Part shown: piece after piece, positions 32,444-40,705 of the stretch
Position numbering within the stretch: the stretch's first letter is position 1
Layout: each line of letters starts with the position of its first letter
Source of the DNA: Rhizobium aethiopicum
GTDB lineage: Bacteria; Pseudomonadota; Alphaproteobacteria; Rhizobiales; Rhizobiaceae
Assembly (NCBI RefSeq): GCF_900094625.1
Contig: NZ_FMAJ01000002.1
Span: forward strand, 310,001-374,000
Direction: 5' to 3'
Length of the DNA stretch: 64,000 nucleotides
Notes under the pieces: model-generated
Told to the model about the DNA's origin: nothing
Database searches by the model: none
What the model saw: the letters and a program-made list of their open reading frames with translations, nothing else
Position numbers and translations under genes: made by a program

Positions 32444-33388
32444 TCAATAATTGCCTTGGGCGATGTTATTCATGCCCTTGCGCTTGGCGTCGTAGTAATA
32501 GCCTCGCGCATAGAGGCGCACGGCGTCTTCTTCCCGGCTGTCTGAGACCAGCCAGGCGCCACGCAGATATTTCGCGGCATATTTAATGTTGGTCTCGGCG
32601 TCGAAGAGACCGCCCGGCGCACCGTCGTAGCCCATGGACTTGGCGGTGTTGTATTTGATCTGCATCAGGCCGAAATAGCCGCGCTTGTTATAGGCCTTCG
32701 GATTGTAGCGGCTCTCGCGATGGACGACGCGGTGAAGCAGCGTCTCGGGAATTTCATAGATCTTCGAATATTTCTGGATAAGCTTGGTGACGAAGCTCTT
32801 TTCGACTGTCGGCGCATCGTCCTTGTCGTCGTCGCTGAACATCGGGGGAGCCGTCGGCGGATCGATCGGCCCGGACTCGTCGAAGCCATAATCCATTGAG
32901 CGCGGCGTCGTGTCGACTGCGGCCAGCGCTGCAAGCGCGCTGTTCTGCGGGGTGGCGGCAAAGGCAAGCTGCGTCGCCGGCTGCGCCGACGTGGTCGGTC
33001 GCGGCGTCGGCACGACGGACTGGATCGCCGTCATCTCAGGCGTCAGCGGGATCTGCGCATAGGCTGCGGGTTGTATGCCTGCCTGCATGGTGAGATCAGC
33101 AGGCTGGGATGAGGTCACCGCCGGCATCGCCGTTGCGGTGAGCGACAGGGCAGCCGGCGTCTGAGCAAGGGCGGCGCCTGCGACTGTCTGGCCGGCGCCT
33201 TCTGCGGTCGGGACCGCGGCAAGCGTCACGTCTTCGCCGGGCTTCGGCGTCGGCACCACGGTCTGAGCAGCTGTGAGTTCGGCCCGAGAAGTATATTCGA
33301 CGCTCGTGCACCCGGTGATCATGCCACAGCAGAGCACCGTAGAAACGACGAGACCGCGTTTCAGGCCGGACAATCCGATCGCTACCAT
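32444..33388 (-). CDS. lipoprotein lytic transglycosylase (SLT domain)
   Basis: A 314-residue protein. Lipobox ITGC (Cys27), a 170-residue low-complexity linker rich in Ala, Thr, Pro and Gln, and a C-terminal SLT domain with the catalytic Glu225 in HRESRYNP, followed by GYFGLMQIKYNTAKSMGYDG. The linker holds a duplicated VVPTPKP / VVPTPRP motif (about residues 44-51 and 124-131). It should cleave glycan strands near the membrane. Convergent with the serine hydrolase gene 46 bases away. Confidence 0.9.
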   Translation of the reverse strand: MVAIGLSGLKRGLVVSTVLCCGMITGCTSVEYTSRAELTAAQTVVPTPKPGEDVTLAAVPTAEGAGQTVAGAALAQTPAALSLTATAMPAVTSSQPADLTMQAGIQPAAYAQIPLTPEMTAIQSVVPTPRPTTSAQPATQLAFAATPQNSALAALAAVDTTPRSMDYGFDESGPIDPPTAPPMFSDDDKDDAPTVEKSFVTKLIQKYSKIYEIPETLLHRVVHRESRYNPKAYNKRGYFGLMQIKYNTAKSMGYDGAPGGLFDAETNIKYAAKYLRGAWLVSDSREEDAVRLYARGYYYDAKRKGMNNIAQGNY

Positions 33389-33533
33389 TCCGTCACTTTC
33401 GTGAAATCGCGCCGCCCCGGCAGCGTTATAAAAGTTACTAAAAAGCTTAAACCTGACGACCCCATTAACCTATTCGTTGCATTCCGGCAACCACGGAATA
33501 TTTCCAAGCTGCAATAGCGCGATACCCGGTTCT

Positions 33534-34169
33534 CTAAGCGGCAATGCGGCGATACCCAGCCGTTACGGCGCCTGCAGCGATCAGCAGAGTGCCTCCCGTC
33601 CGGTTCACCGCGCGCTGGACGCTTGCCTTGCGAATCAGTCCGCGAGCGGAATGAGCGAGAAACGCGTAGGTGGCGGCGTTGAGGATCGCCAGCACGAGGA
33701 AGGTCGCTTCCATGATCGCCATCTGCCCGAAGAAGGGCAGGGCGGGATTGAGGAACTGCGGTACGAAAGCGACGAAAAAGACGATGCTCTTCGGATTGAG
33801 GGCGGTGACGACATAGGCGTGGAGGAAAATCTTGCGCGATTTTTCCTCCGGCAGATTGTCATTGTCAGCGACCGGCTCGCCGATCACGGGAGCCCGCCAG
33901 AGCTTGATTCCCAGCCAAATCAGGTAGGCGCCGCCGATCCACTTCAGGAGGGTGAAGAGGGTGGCGGAGGTGGCGAGCACCGCGCCGAGACCGAAGAGGG
34001 ACGCGGTCATGGCGGTGAAGTCGCCAAGCGCCACGCCGCTCACCGTCGCCAAGGCCGTCCGGCGGCCATGCCCAAGCGCATAGGAAACGACGAGCAGTAT
34101 CGTCGGCCCCGGTATGGCCAGCATGATGGCGCATGCGGCAGCAAAAGCGAGCCAGGCTTCAAGCGACAT
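33534..34169 (-). CDS. LysE/RhtB-family amino acid exporter
   Basis: A 211-residue membrane protein with six hydrophobic segments: MLAIPGPTILLVVSYALGHG (family N-terminal signature), GVALGDFTAMTASLFGLGAV, WIGGAYLIWLGIKLW and the mid-protein VTALNPKSIVFFVAFVPQF. It exports an amino acid or homoserine-like compound. Monocistronic by spacing. The upstream 57 bases hold nothing clear. Confidence 0.88.
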   Translation of the reverse strand: MSLEAWLAFAAACAIMLAIPGPTILLVVSYALGHGRRTALATVSGVALGDFTAMTASLFGLGAVLATSATLFTLLKWIGGAYLIWLGIKLWRAPVIGEPVADNDNLPEEKSRKIFLHAYVVTALNPKSIVFFVAFVPQFLNPALPFFGQMAIMEATFLVLAILNAATYAFLAHSARGLIRKASVQRAVNRTGGTLLIAAGAVTAGYRRIAA

Positions 34170-34226
34170 GGAATCTCCTCCTATTCCGTCGGAATAAGCA
34201 AAGACACCATATTAACCGCCCGTCAA

Positions 34227-35438
34227 TCATGCTTCTTTGTATTTCTGCCCTATATTGTCCATGACTTCGGCAAACCATGCCGTAGACAGGTCAAAAGCTT
34301 TGCCACCCTTGATGCGCGGAAATTCTATAGTGCGCAACTTACCGTTCTGCGCTTCGTCATGGCCGGTGACGCCCGAAACTTTATCGAGCGCGCTTTCGAC
34401 GGCGAGATCGACCATGCTCTGGATCAGCCTGAGGTCATCGCCATTGGCCGGCGCCGAGCGAGCGAAATAACCCGATTTCTGCACGAGCGAACGCTCGGCA
34501 TTCAGCAGATTAGCGAACTGCTTCTGGAACCAGGCGCCGACATTGATCGTGTCGATCTTCACGTGGCCGAAAGCGTCGCGTTTGACGGTCTCGCCGGCAG
34601 CTTCGCGCTCGGCGACGATAGCGTCGAGGCAGGCGCCTTCCGACACGAAGACGGTGGCGTGGCCGGTGCGGTCCATGATGTCCTTCAGGCGAGCGGCCTC
34701 GGCATCGAGGTCGAAGGCCATTTCGGGCAGGTAGACGGCGTCGATGCTCTTCAGGTGCGCGTCCATCATCAGGCCGTCGACATACTGGTTACGGCTGGTG
34801 CGCTGAAGATAGGCGCGGGCGGTTGCTGCCGTCAGCCAGCCGCAATGGCGGCCCATCACCTCATGAATGACGAGGGTGCGCGGCGCGGCCGTCTGCTCGT
34901 TGCTGACATTGTCGAAGAAATGCGCACCGACTTCTGCCGCCGTCCAGGCGCCGAGCGACTGGCGGATCGGCACGACGTCGTTGTCGACGGTCTTCGGCAG
35001 GCCGACGACGGTGAGATTGTAGCCGTTGGCGGCGAGATAGGCGGCAAGGTCGGCGGCGGTGGTGTTGGTGTCGTCGCCGCCGATGGTGTGGAGAATGGTG
35101 ATGCCGTCATCGGCAAGGCGCTCGGCGGCGACCCTCAGCGGGTTCTCTCCTTCCTTGACCAGGCCGCGCTTGACGCAGTCGGTAGCGTTGGTGAGCTTGA
35201 CGCGGCTGTTGCCGATCGGCGAGCCGCCATAGCGATGCAGGAGCGGTGCTTTCTCGCGCATGTCGCGGGTGATTTCGATGCGGTCGCCGAGCAGCACGCC
35301 CTGGTACCCGGACTTGTAGGCGAGGATATCGATCTCGGGCGCGACGTCGCTGTAGCGTTCGATGAGGCCGCCGACGGCGGAGGAAAGACACGGCGCCAGG
35401 CCTCCGGCGGTCAGCATTGCGACTTTCTGTTTGGCCAT
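34227..35438 (-). CDS. pfp: pyrophosphate-dependent 6-phosphofructokinase
   Basis: A 403-residue phosphofructokinase: AMLTAGGLAPCLSS at the N terminus, GGDDTN (120-125) and PKTVDND (148-154). The Asp after the second Gly in GGDDTN marks PPi rather than ATP use. Conserved substrate loops MGRHCGWLTA and LPEMAFDLD follow. It interconverts fructose 6-phosphate and fructose 1,6-bisphosphate, reversibly. Rhizobia often lack ATP-Pfk and carry this form. Start ATG 35438 after GGAGG. Confidence 0.92.
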   Translation of the reverse strand: MAKQKVAMLTAGGLAPCLSSAVGGLIERYSDVAPEIDILAYKSGYQGVLLGDRIEITRDMREKAPLLHRYGGSPIGNSRVKLTNATDCVKRGLVKEGENPLRVAAERLADDGITILHTIGGDDTNTTAADLAAYLAANGYNLTVVGLPKTVDNDVVPIRQSLGAWTAAEVGAHFFDNVSNEQTAAPRTLVIHEVMGRHCGWLTAATARAYLQRTSRNQYVDGLMMDAHLKSIDAVYLPEMAFDLDAEAARLKDIMDRTGHATVFVSEGACLDAIVAEREAAGETVKRDAFGHVKIDTINVGAWFQKQFANLLNAERSLVQKSGYFARSAPANGDDLRLIQSMVDLAVESALDKVSGVTGHDEAQNGKLRTIEFPRIKGGKAFDLSTAWFAEVMDNIGQKYKEA

Positions 35439-35828
35439 GGATCCCTCCTGCGATGTTTCTGTGGGCGGCGTTAGCTAGCGCATGGATGCGGCAGGGAAAG
35501 GGCCCTGTAAAGTAAAGAATTTACGAAAAAGCCGGCTTTCCTTCGAGTTGAACGGCAAAGGCGGCGGGAAGCGCCGATATAATCGTTTCAAGGCCGACCT
35601 GTCGCTGGGAACTGTTTGTGGAAATCATCGGTTAAGCATTGAGTGAGGGTGGTGCGGGCAACCCTCTCACGGCGGATCAGGCGAAAACGGTCGATCACTT
35701 GCTGCGGTGCAATAATTACCGAATCGTGAAAACTGTTTTCGATGCTACGACCAATAGTCGCCTTGCAAAGGCTACGATTCTTTGGTCAAGCTGATTGCTC
35801 ATACTTGACAAGCTTGCGAGAGATTTCG
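35439..35828. other. 390-base intergenic region without a recognisable gene
   Basis: Lies between the divergent phosphofructokinase and TerB-DnaJ genes. A short AAAGCCGGCTTT palindrome occurs near 35528-35540. I see no convincing ORF, RNA or operator otherwise; it probably holds the two promoters. Confidence 0.5.
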
Positions 35829-36536
35829 ATGTCCTTCTGGGAAAAACTGTTGAATGCCATTGGCAATACCGCGGGCAATGCGCTCTCCGCGGTGGTCGAG
35901 GCTATTCGTACAGTTTTCGAAGGGGATCCCGAGACCCGGCGCAAAGTGGCTTTCTCAGTGGCGATCATCGCGCTTTCGGCCAAGATGGCCAAGGCCGATG
36001 GTATCGTCAGCGAAAAAGAGGTCGAGGCGTTCCGCGAGATATTCGAGTTTCCCGAGGATCAGGCCAAGAATGTTGCCAGGCTCTATAACCTCGCACGCCA
36101 GGATGTCGCCGGCTACGAAGCCTATGCCGAGCGGCTCTCGACGCTCTGCGTCACCTGCGCGGCCAATTGCCCGGTGCTGGAAGACGTGTTGGACGGTCTG
36201 TTCCATATCGCCAAGGCCGATGGGCTGATCCACAAAAAGGAACTGAATTTCCTCGGCCATATCGCCGAGATCTTCCAGATGAGCGAGACGCGCTTCGAGC
36301 AGATCGCCGCTCGTCACGTCTCTTCAGGCGGCGATCCTTATAAGGTGCTCGGCGTTTCGCCTTCCGACGATTTTACGACGATCCGCCGCCGTTACCGCGG
36401 CCTGGTCAGCGAACATCATCCCGATCGACTGATCTCGCGCGGCGTGCCGAAGGAGTTCCATGTGATCGCCAATGAGCGCATGGCGGCGCTGAACGCCGCC
36501 TATGCGGCGATCGAGAAGGAACGCCGCGCCGCATGA
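35829..36536 (+). CDS. TerB-DnaJ co-chaperone, DjlA-like
   Basis: A 235-residue protein. Residues about 38-155 form a TerB-type helical domain with two repeated AKADG(I/L) motifs (AKMAKADGIVSEKEVE and FHIAKADGLIHKKELN). Residues 168-235 form a J domain (YKVLGVSPSDDF) with the HPD tripeptide at 197-199, needed to stimulate DnaK. E. coli DjlA has a membrane helix in front; here the first 30 residues are only mildly hydrophobic. The amidase gene overlaps by 4 bases (ATGA). Start ATG 35829 fits the domain start. Confidence 0.9.
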   Translation: MSFWEKLLNAIGNTAGNALSAVVEAIRTVFEGDPETRRKVAFSVAIIALSAKMAKADGIVSEKEVEAFREIFEFPEDQAKNVARLYNLARQDVAGYEAYAERLSTLCVTCAANCPVLEDVLDGLFHIAKADGLIHKKELNFLGHIAEIFQMSETRFEQIAARHVSSGGDPYKVLGVSPSDDFTTIRRRYRGLVSEHHPDRLISRGVPKEFHVIANERMAALNAAYAAIEKERRAA

Positions 36537-37294
36537 CCTCTTTCGAGGCCGATTATCAAGGCGCCCTTGTGCGACCGTCGCCCAACCACGGCGAGCGGGC
36601 GGAAGGGCGCCCTCCCGACATGATCCTGTTGCACTATACCGGGATGCCGACGGCCGATGGCGCGCTCGATTGGCTCTGCCGGCAGGAGAGCCAGGTTTCC
36701 AGCCATTATTTCGTGCATGAGAACGGCGAGGTCATTCAACTCGTTCCGGAGGCGCGACGCGCCTGGCACGCGGGTAAGAGCAGCTGGCACGGCGAGAGCG
36801 ACATCAATTCACGGTCAATCGGCATCGAGATCGCCAATGCCGGCCATCCCGGCGGCCTTCCCGACTATCCGAAAAAGCAGATCGCCGCAGTAATCGAATT
36901 GTGTCGCGACTGTGTCAAACGTTGGTCGATCACGCCTGAAAGAGTGCTCGGACATTCCGATGTCGCGCCGATTCGCAAGGTCGATCCGGGCGAGAAATTC
37001 CCCTGGGCCGAGCTTCATCGGGCTGGTGTGGGTCATTGGGTCGAGCCGACGCTGATTACCGGCGGGCGCTTCTTTCAGCGCGGGGATGCCGGCCAGCCGG
37101 TCGAGGCGCTGCAATCCATGCTGTCGCTTTACGGTTACGCTACTGAAATTACGGGCGAATTCTCCGAAAAGACGGCGGGCGACGTGGAGGCCTTCCAGCG
37201 CCATTTCCGGCCCGAGCGGGTTGATGGAATCGCCGATTTCTCGACGATCGACACACTGCATCGGCTGCTCTCGGCGCTATCGCGTTATTCCTGA
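36533..37294 (+). CDS. N-acetylmuramoyl-L-alanine amidase (AmpD/AmiD-like)
   Basis: A 253-residue zinc amidase. Amidase_2 domain: ILLHYTG (zinc ligand His34), AWHAGKSSW, NSRSIGIEIANAG and GHSDVAPIRKVDPG (His141 and Asp151 as likely zinc ligands). C-terminal peptidoglycan-binding-1 domain (QPVEALQSMLSLYGY). No signal peptide is visible, which favours cytoplasmic recycling of anhydro-muropeptides. Its start overlaps the DjlA-like stop, so it is co-translated with a chaperone. Confidence 0.92.
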   Translation: MTSFEADYQGALVRPSPNHGERAEGRPPDMILLHYTGMPTADGALDWLCRQESQVSSHYFVHENGEVIQLVPEARRAWHAGKSSWHGESDINSRSIGIEIANAGHPGGLPDYPKKQIAAVIELCRDCVKRWSITPERVLGHSDVAPIRKVDPGEKFPWAELHRAGVGHWVEPTLITGGRFFQRGDAGQPVEALQSMLSLYGYATEITGEFSEKTAGDVEAFQRHFRPERVDGIADFSTIDTLHRLLSALSRYS

Positions 37295-37314
37295 TTCTCG
37301 TCAATTACTGAAAA

Positions 37315-37346
37315 GCCGAATTTCGCATTGCAGCGCGAAATTCGGC
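37315..37346 (+). terminator. long hairpin after the amidase gene
   Basis: A 12-bp perfect stem GCCGAATTTCGC (37315-37326) / GCGAAATTCGGC (37335-37346), 8-base loop, 21 bases after the stop. It lacks a U-run, so terminator strength is uncertain. Confidence 0.55.
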
Positions 37347-37557
37347 CTGCCACATCATTTCCCTATTATCTCCTCATTGCGATGGTCTAAGAGCGTCCGC
37401 CAGGCGGTGCTCGGGGTTGTTTTCGAGTTAAACCACGGGCGATATATGTGAAACTATAAGAATTACCGTGAATCCTGATCGGTCCTTGATCTGGTATTCA
37501 TTATGACAGCGAGGCGCGCCGTCCGGAAATTCTTTGGGTCGGAGTGTTCAAGACTAC

Positions 37558-38181
37558 ATGAGAAAACTGATTGTTGTTGCTGCAACATGCGTTGGCATGG
37601 TGCTGGCGGGGAATAGCTTTGCGTTTGCGAATGATTGGGGTGTGCGAGCCGATGCGCCGGTGAAGAAAGTCGAGCGTCCTTCGAAGAAGGCAGAGCGTCC
37701 GTTGAAGAAAGCGGAACGTTCGGTCAAGCCGGCGAAGCGTCCGCTCAAGACGGCGGAACGCCCGCTCAAGACGGTCGAGCGCCAGAGCGGTTATCCCGTC
37801 GCCAATGTTTCCGGCAATTCCTATTCCGCGCTGATCAGCAAACATGCGAACCAATATGCTGTACCGGTTGCGCTTGCGACCGCAGTCATACGCGTCGAAA
37901 GCAATTTCAATCCGAATGCACGCGGCAGCCACGGTGAAATCGGCCTGATGCAGATAAAGCCTGCAACGGCCCGCATGATGGGTTATTCCGGCAGCGCCAA
38001 GGGCCTGTTCGATCCGGAAACCAACATCAAGTACGGCATGAAATATCTGGCTGCTGCCCATGATCTCGGTGGTGGAGAGACCTGCAACACCATCCTCAAA
38101 TACAATGCCGGCCATGGCGCGACGCGCATGAACCCGGTGTCGAAGACGTACTGCGGCAAGGTGCTGGCGATGCTCGACTGA
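37558..38181 (+). CDS. SLT-domain lytic transglycosylase with heptad-repeat linker
   Basis: A 207-residue exported protein. Signal peptide 1-25, then a basic linker of six 7-residue repeats of the form (V/S/L)K(K/T/P)AERP (35-76), then an SLT domain (88-207) with catalytic Glu114 in VIRVESNFNP and HGEIGLMQIKPATARMMGYS. It cuts peptidoglycan glycan strands. The basic repeats could bind acidic wall polymers or nucleic acid. ATG 37558 chosen because it starts the signal peptide; the ribosome site is weak. Confidence 0.88.
   Translation: MRKLIVVAATCVGMVLAGNSFAFANDWGVRADAPVKKVERPSKKAERPLKKAERSVKPAKRPLKTAERPLKTVERQSGYPVANVSGNSYSALISKHANQYAVPVALATAVIRVESNFNPNARGSHGEIGLMQIKPATARMMGYSGSAKGLFDPETNIKYGMKYLAAAHDLGGGETCNTILKYNAGHGATRMNPVSKTYCGKVLAMLD
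37660..37785 (+). repeat. six tandem 21-bp coding repeats
   Basis: Six in-frame 21-base units encode VKKVERP, SKKAERP, LKKAERS, VKPAKRP, LKTAERP and LKTVERQ inside the SLT transglycosylase gene. Units differ at synonymous and non-synonymous positions, so the array is not recent. Confidence 0.85.
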
Positions 38182-38184
38182 GCC

Positions 38185-38223
38185 GCCGAGCGGATGGAAG
38201 GAAAATCCTCGGCCGCTGTTTTT
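38185..38223 (+). terminator. imperfect terminator after the SLT gene
   Basis: Stem GCCGAG / CTCGGC with an inner GGAT / ATCC pairing, followed by CGCTGTTTTT. It starts 4 bases after the stop codon. Confidence 0.6.
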
Positions 38224-38256
38224 GCAATATGAATCGGGGCGTCCGCCGTGATATCC

Positions 38257-38273
38257 CACCTCGAAACGAGGTG
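38257..38273 (+). promoter_or_regulatory. hairpin sequestering the ribosome site of the first FAD oxidoreductase
   Basis: A 7-bp perfect stem CACCTCG (38257-38263) / CGAGGTG (38267-38273) with an AAA loop. The right arm contains most of the Shine-Dalgarno sequence AGGTGA, 3-8 bases before ATG 38278. Pairing would hide the ribosome site; a regulatory switch is possible but unproven. Confidence 0.55.
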
Positions 38274-38277
38274 AGAC

Positions 38278-39465
38278 ATGGCAGTCGATTTCCGGTTCAT
38301 CATCATTGGGCGCGGCATGATGGGGGCGGCGGCAGCACGGCACCTCTCCTCCATGGCCGACGGCATCGCGCTGATCGGCCCGGCGGAGCCCGAGGAGCGC
38401 AAGGTCCATCAAGGCGTTTTTGCCAGCCATTACGACGAGGCGCGCATTACGCGAACCTTCGACGGCAATCTCACCTGGGGGACCTTCGCTGCGCGGGCGC
38501 TCGACCGCTACCGCGAGATCGAGGCGAAGAGCGGCATTCCCTTCTTTTCGGAGGTCGGCTGCCTCTTTGCCGGTCCGCCGCCGAAGGACGAGCAGGATTT
38601 CCTTCTACGGGCGCTGACCGTCAGCGGGACGCTCGGCAGCCATATCGAGATCGTCGCGCCGGCGGACCTCGGGCGACGGTTTCCTTATCTGAGCGTCGGC
38701 TCTGATTTCAGCGGATATTTCGAGCGCAAGCGGGCCGGGCACATCAACCCGCGGGCGCTGGTGCGCGCGCAAGCCAGGCTCGCCGAAGGGGGTGGCGTCT
38801 CGCTGATCGAGGCCACGGCGACATCGGTGCGCGACGCAGGCTCTCATGTCGAGGTGACGGCCGGCGACAGAAGCTACAGCGCCGAGCGGGTGCTGGTGGC
38901 GGCGGGCGCGTTCAGTAATTTTCATGCTCTGCTGCCGCGCCCCGTCGATCTCAGGGTCATGGCGCGCACCGTTGTCTTCTATGAAATCGGCGAACGCGAG
39001 ATGGCGGTCTTCGCCGATATGCCGTCGACGATCGTATTGGGCGACCGGGAGGAGGATCATATCTATATCCTGCCGCCAGTGCGTTATCCCGACGGCAAGA
39101 CCTATCTGAAGCTCGGCGGCGATACTGAGGCGCTGTCATTCCACCGGCTGGAGGATGCCTGCAGGTGGTTCCGTTCCGACGGAAGTTCGGCCGAGCGTGA
39201 TCATCTCTCGCGCATTGCATTGCAATTGATGCCGGAACTGGCTCGCTGCCCGGTCACGTCGGCTCCGTGCGTGGCGAATTTCACGCCGACGGGATATCCC
39301 TATGCCGGATTCACGCAGTCGCCGCGCATCGCGGTGCTGACCGGCGGCAATTTCGTCGCCGCCAAATCCTCCGACGAACTCGGGCGTCTCGGCGCCGTTC
39401 TCCTCAGGGAAGGGCGGCTCGAGGATGAGGATTTCGGCCGAGAGCTGACGCCGATCTTTGTTTAA
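38278..39465 (+). CDS. FAD-dependent oxidoreductase (sarcosine / N-methyltryptophan oxidase-like)
   Basis: A 395-residue DAO-fold flavoenzyme. FAD loop IIIGRGMMGAAAARHL at residues 7-22, GVFASHYDEARITRTF, a central VEVTAGDRSY and late APCVANFTPTGYPYAGF, whose cysteine aligns with the covalent flavin cysteine of N-methyltryptophan oxidase. It likely oxidises an N-methyl or primary amino acid with O2. A close paralogue follows immediately. Translation may be limited by the hairpin over its ribosome site. Confidence 0.85.
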   Translation: MAVDFRFIIIGRGMMGAAAARHLSSMADGIALIGPAEPEERKVHQGVFASHYDEARITRTFDGNLTWGTFAARALDRYREIEAKSGIPFFSEVGCLFAGPPPKDEQDFLLRALTVSGTLGSHIEIVAPADLGRRFPYLSVGSDFSGYFERKRAGHINPRALVRAQARLAEGGGVSLIEATATSVRDAGSHVEVTAGDRSYSAERVLVAAGAFSNFHALLPRPVDLRVMARTVVFYEIGEREMAVFADMPSTIVLGDREEDHIYILPPVRYPDGKTYLKLGGDTEALSFHRLEDACRWFRSDGSSAERDHLSRIALQLMPELARCPVTSAPCVANFTPTGYPYAGFTQSPRIAVLTGGNFVAAKSSDELGRLGAVLLREGRLEDEDFGRELTPIFV

Positions 39466-39475
39466 GAGGGATATG

Positions 39476-40651
39476 ATGGCAGTCAATTTCAAATATATCG
39501 TCGTCGGCCGCGGGCTGATGGGAGCCGCCGCCGCGCGGCATCTGGCGCGGCAGGCGGATGGTGTCGCGGTGATCGGCCCGGACGAACCGGCCGAACGCAA
39601 GACGCACGGGGGCGTCTTCGCCAGCCATTATGATGAGGGTCGCATTACCCGCACCATCGATCCCGACCGCAACTGGGCGCTGCTCGCCAACCGCTCGATC
39701 GACCGCTACGGCGAGATAACGAGCGAGAGCGGAATCGATTTCTATCGCGAGGTAGGCTGCGTCGTCGTTGCGCCTGATGGAGGCGATTATCTCGAAAGGA
39801 CCCGGCAGGCCGCCGTTTCGCTCGGCGTCGAAACCAGTCTTCTGGATACGGCCAGACTGAAGACCGCTTTTCCCTTCTTCGCCTTTCCTGGCGGAAGTGC
39901 CGGCGTCTTCCAGGCGCGGGGAGCAGGACATATCAGCCCGCGCAAACTGGTCAAGGCGCAATCTCTGCTGGCAGAAAGGGCGGGGGCGGCGGTCATCCGT
40001 GACCACGTCGTTTCGATCCGCCAGGAGGGCGGGCTGGCGACGGTCGAGACAGCCGGCGGCGTCACCTATCGCGGTGAAAAGGTGCTACTAGCGGCGGGCG
40101 GATTTTCCATTGCCGAGAATCTGTTGCCGCAGCCGGTTGCCATGACGGTTTATGGCCGGACCGTCACGCTGTTTGAGGTCAGCGAGGCCGATGTTGCCCG
40201 GCTTGTCGCGATGCCGTCGCTCATTCTCGATGTGCCAGGCATTCACATCTATCTGTTGCCGCCGATCCGTTACCCCGATGGCAGATTCTACCTGAAGATC
40301 GGCGGCGATCCCGACGATCTGGTCTTGCGCAGCGACGCCGAGATGCGGGCCTGGTTCAGGACCGAGGGGCGCGAAAGCGTGCGATCGCATCTGCAACGCA
40401 TCGTCGCCGACCTCGTACCCAATCTGGCGCCGCTCTCGATTTCGACCGCCGCCTGCGTCGTTTCATATACTGAAAGCGGCTATCCGATGATCGGCTATAC
40501 TTCTTCGCCCGGGATTGCGGTGCTGACCGGCTGCGCCGGCACTTCGGCCAAGAGCTCGGACGAAATCGGCAGGCTGGGGGCGGAACTGCTTTTGTCGGGT
40601 AGAATCAGCGAACAGGGCTACTCCACGGATTTCACACCTTATTTTCGTTAA
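39476..40651 (+). CDS. FAD-dependent oxidoreductase, tandem paralogue
   Basis: A 391-residue paralogue of the preceding gene: FKYIVVGRGLMGAAAARHL, GVFASHYDEGRITRTI and AACVVSYTESGYPMIGY align throughout. ATG 39476 is preceded by AAGAGGG with 5-base spacing; an upstream TTG and ATG are in frame but less supported. It starts 10 bases after the first gene, so they are one operon. The two may differ in substrate. Function as for the first: amine or amino acid oxidation. Confidence 0.85.
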   Translation: MAVNFKYIVVGRGLMGAAAARHLARQADGVAVIGPDEPAERKTHGGVFASHYDEGRITRTIDPDRNWALLANRSIDRYGEITSESGIDFYREVGCVVVAPDGGDYLERTRQAAVSLGVETSLLDTARLKTAFPFFAFPGGSAGVFQARGAGHISPRKLVKAQSLLAERAGAAVIRDHVVSIRQEGGLATVETAGGVTYRGEKVLLAAGGFSIAENLLPQPVAMTVYGRTVTLFEVSEADVARLVAMPSLILDVPGIHIYLLPPIRYPDGRFYLKIGGDPDDLVLRSDAEMRAWFRTEGRESVRSHLQRIVADLVPNLAPLSISTAACVVSYTESGYPMIGYTSSPGIAVLTGCAGTSAKSSDEIGRLGAELLLSGRISEQGYSTDFTPYFR

Positions 40652-40705
40652 GGTCGTCCCCTATATTTCAGTGGTAATTAAGGGCTCTCTGGTTTATGGG
40701 AGCCC

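Noticed and set aside
33477..35474. 665-codon + strand frame across LysE and phosphofructokinase
   Set aside because: It spans two genes and the gap between them, which no real protein would do.
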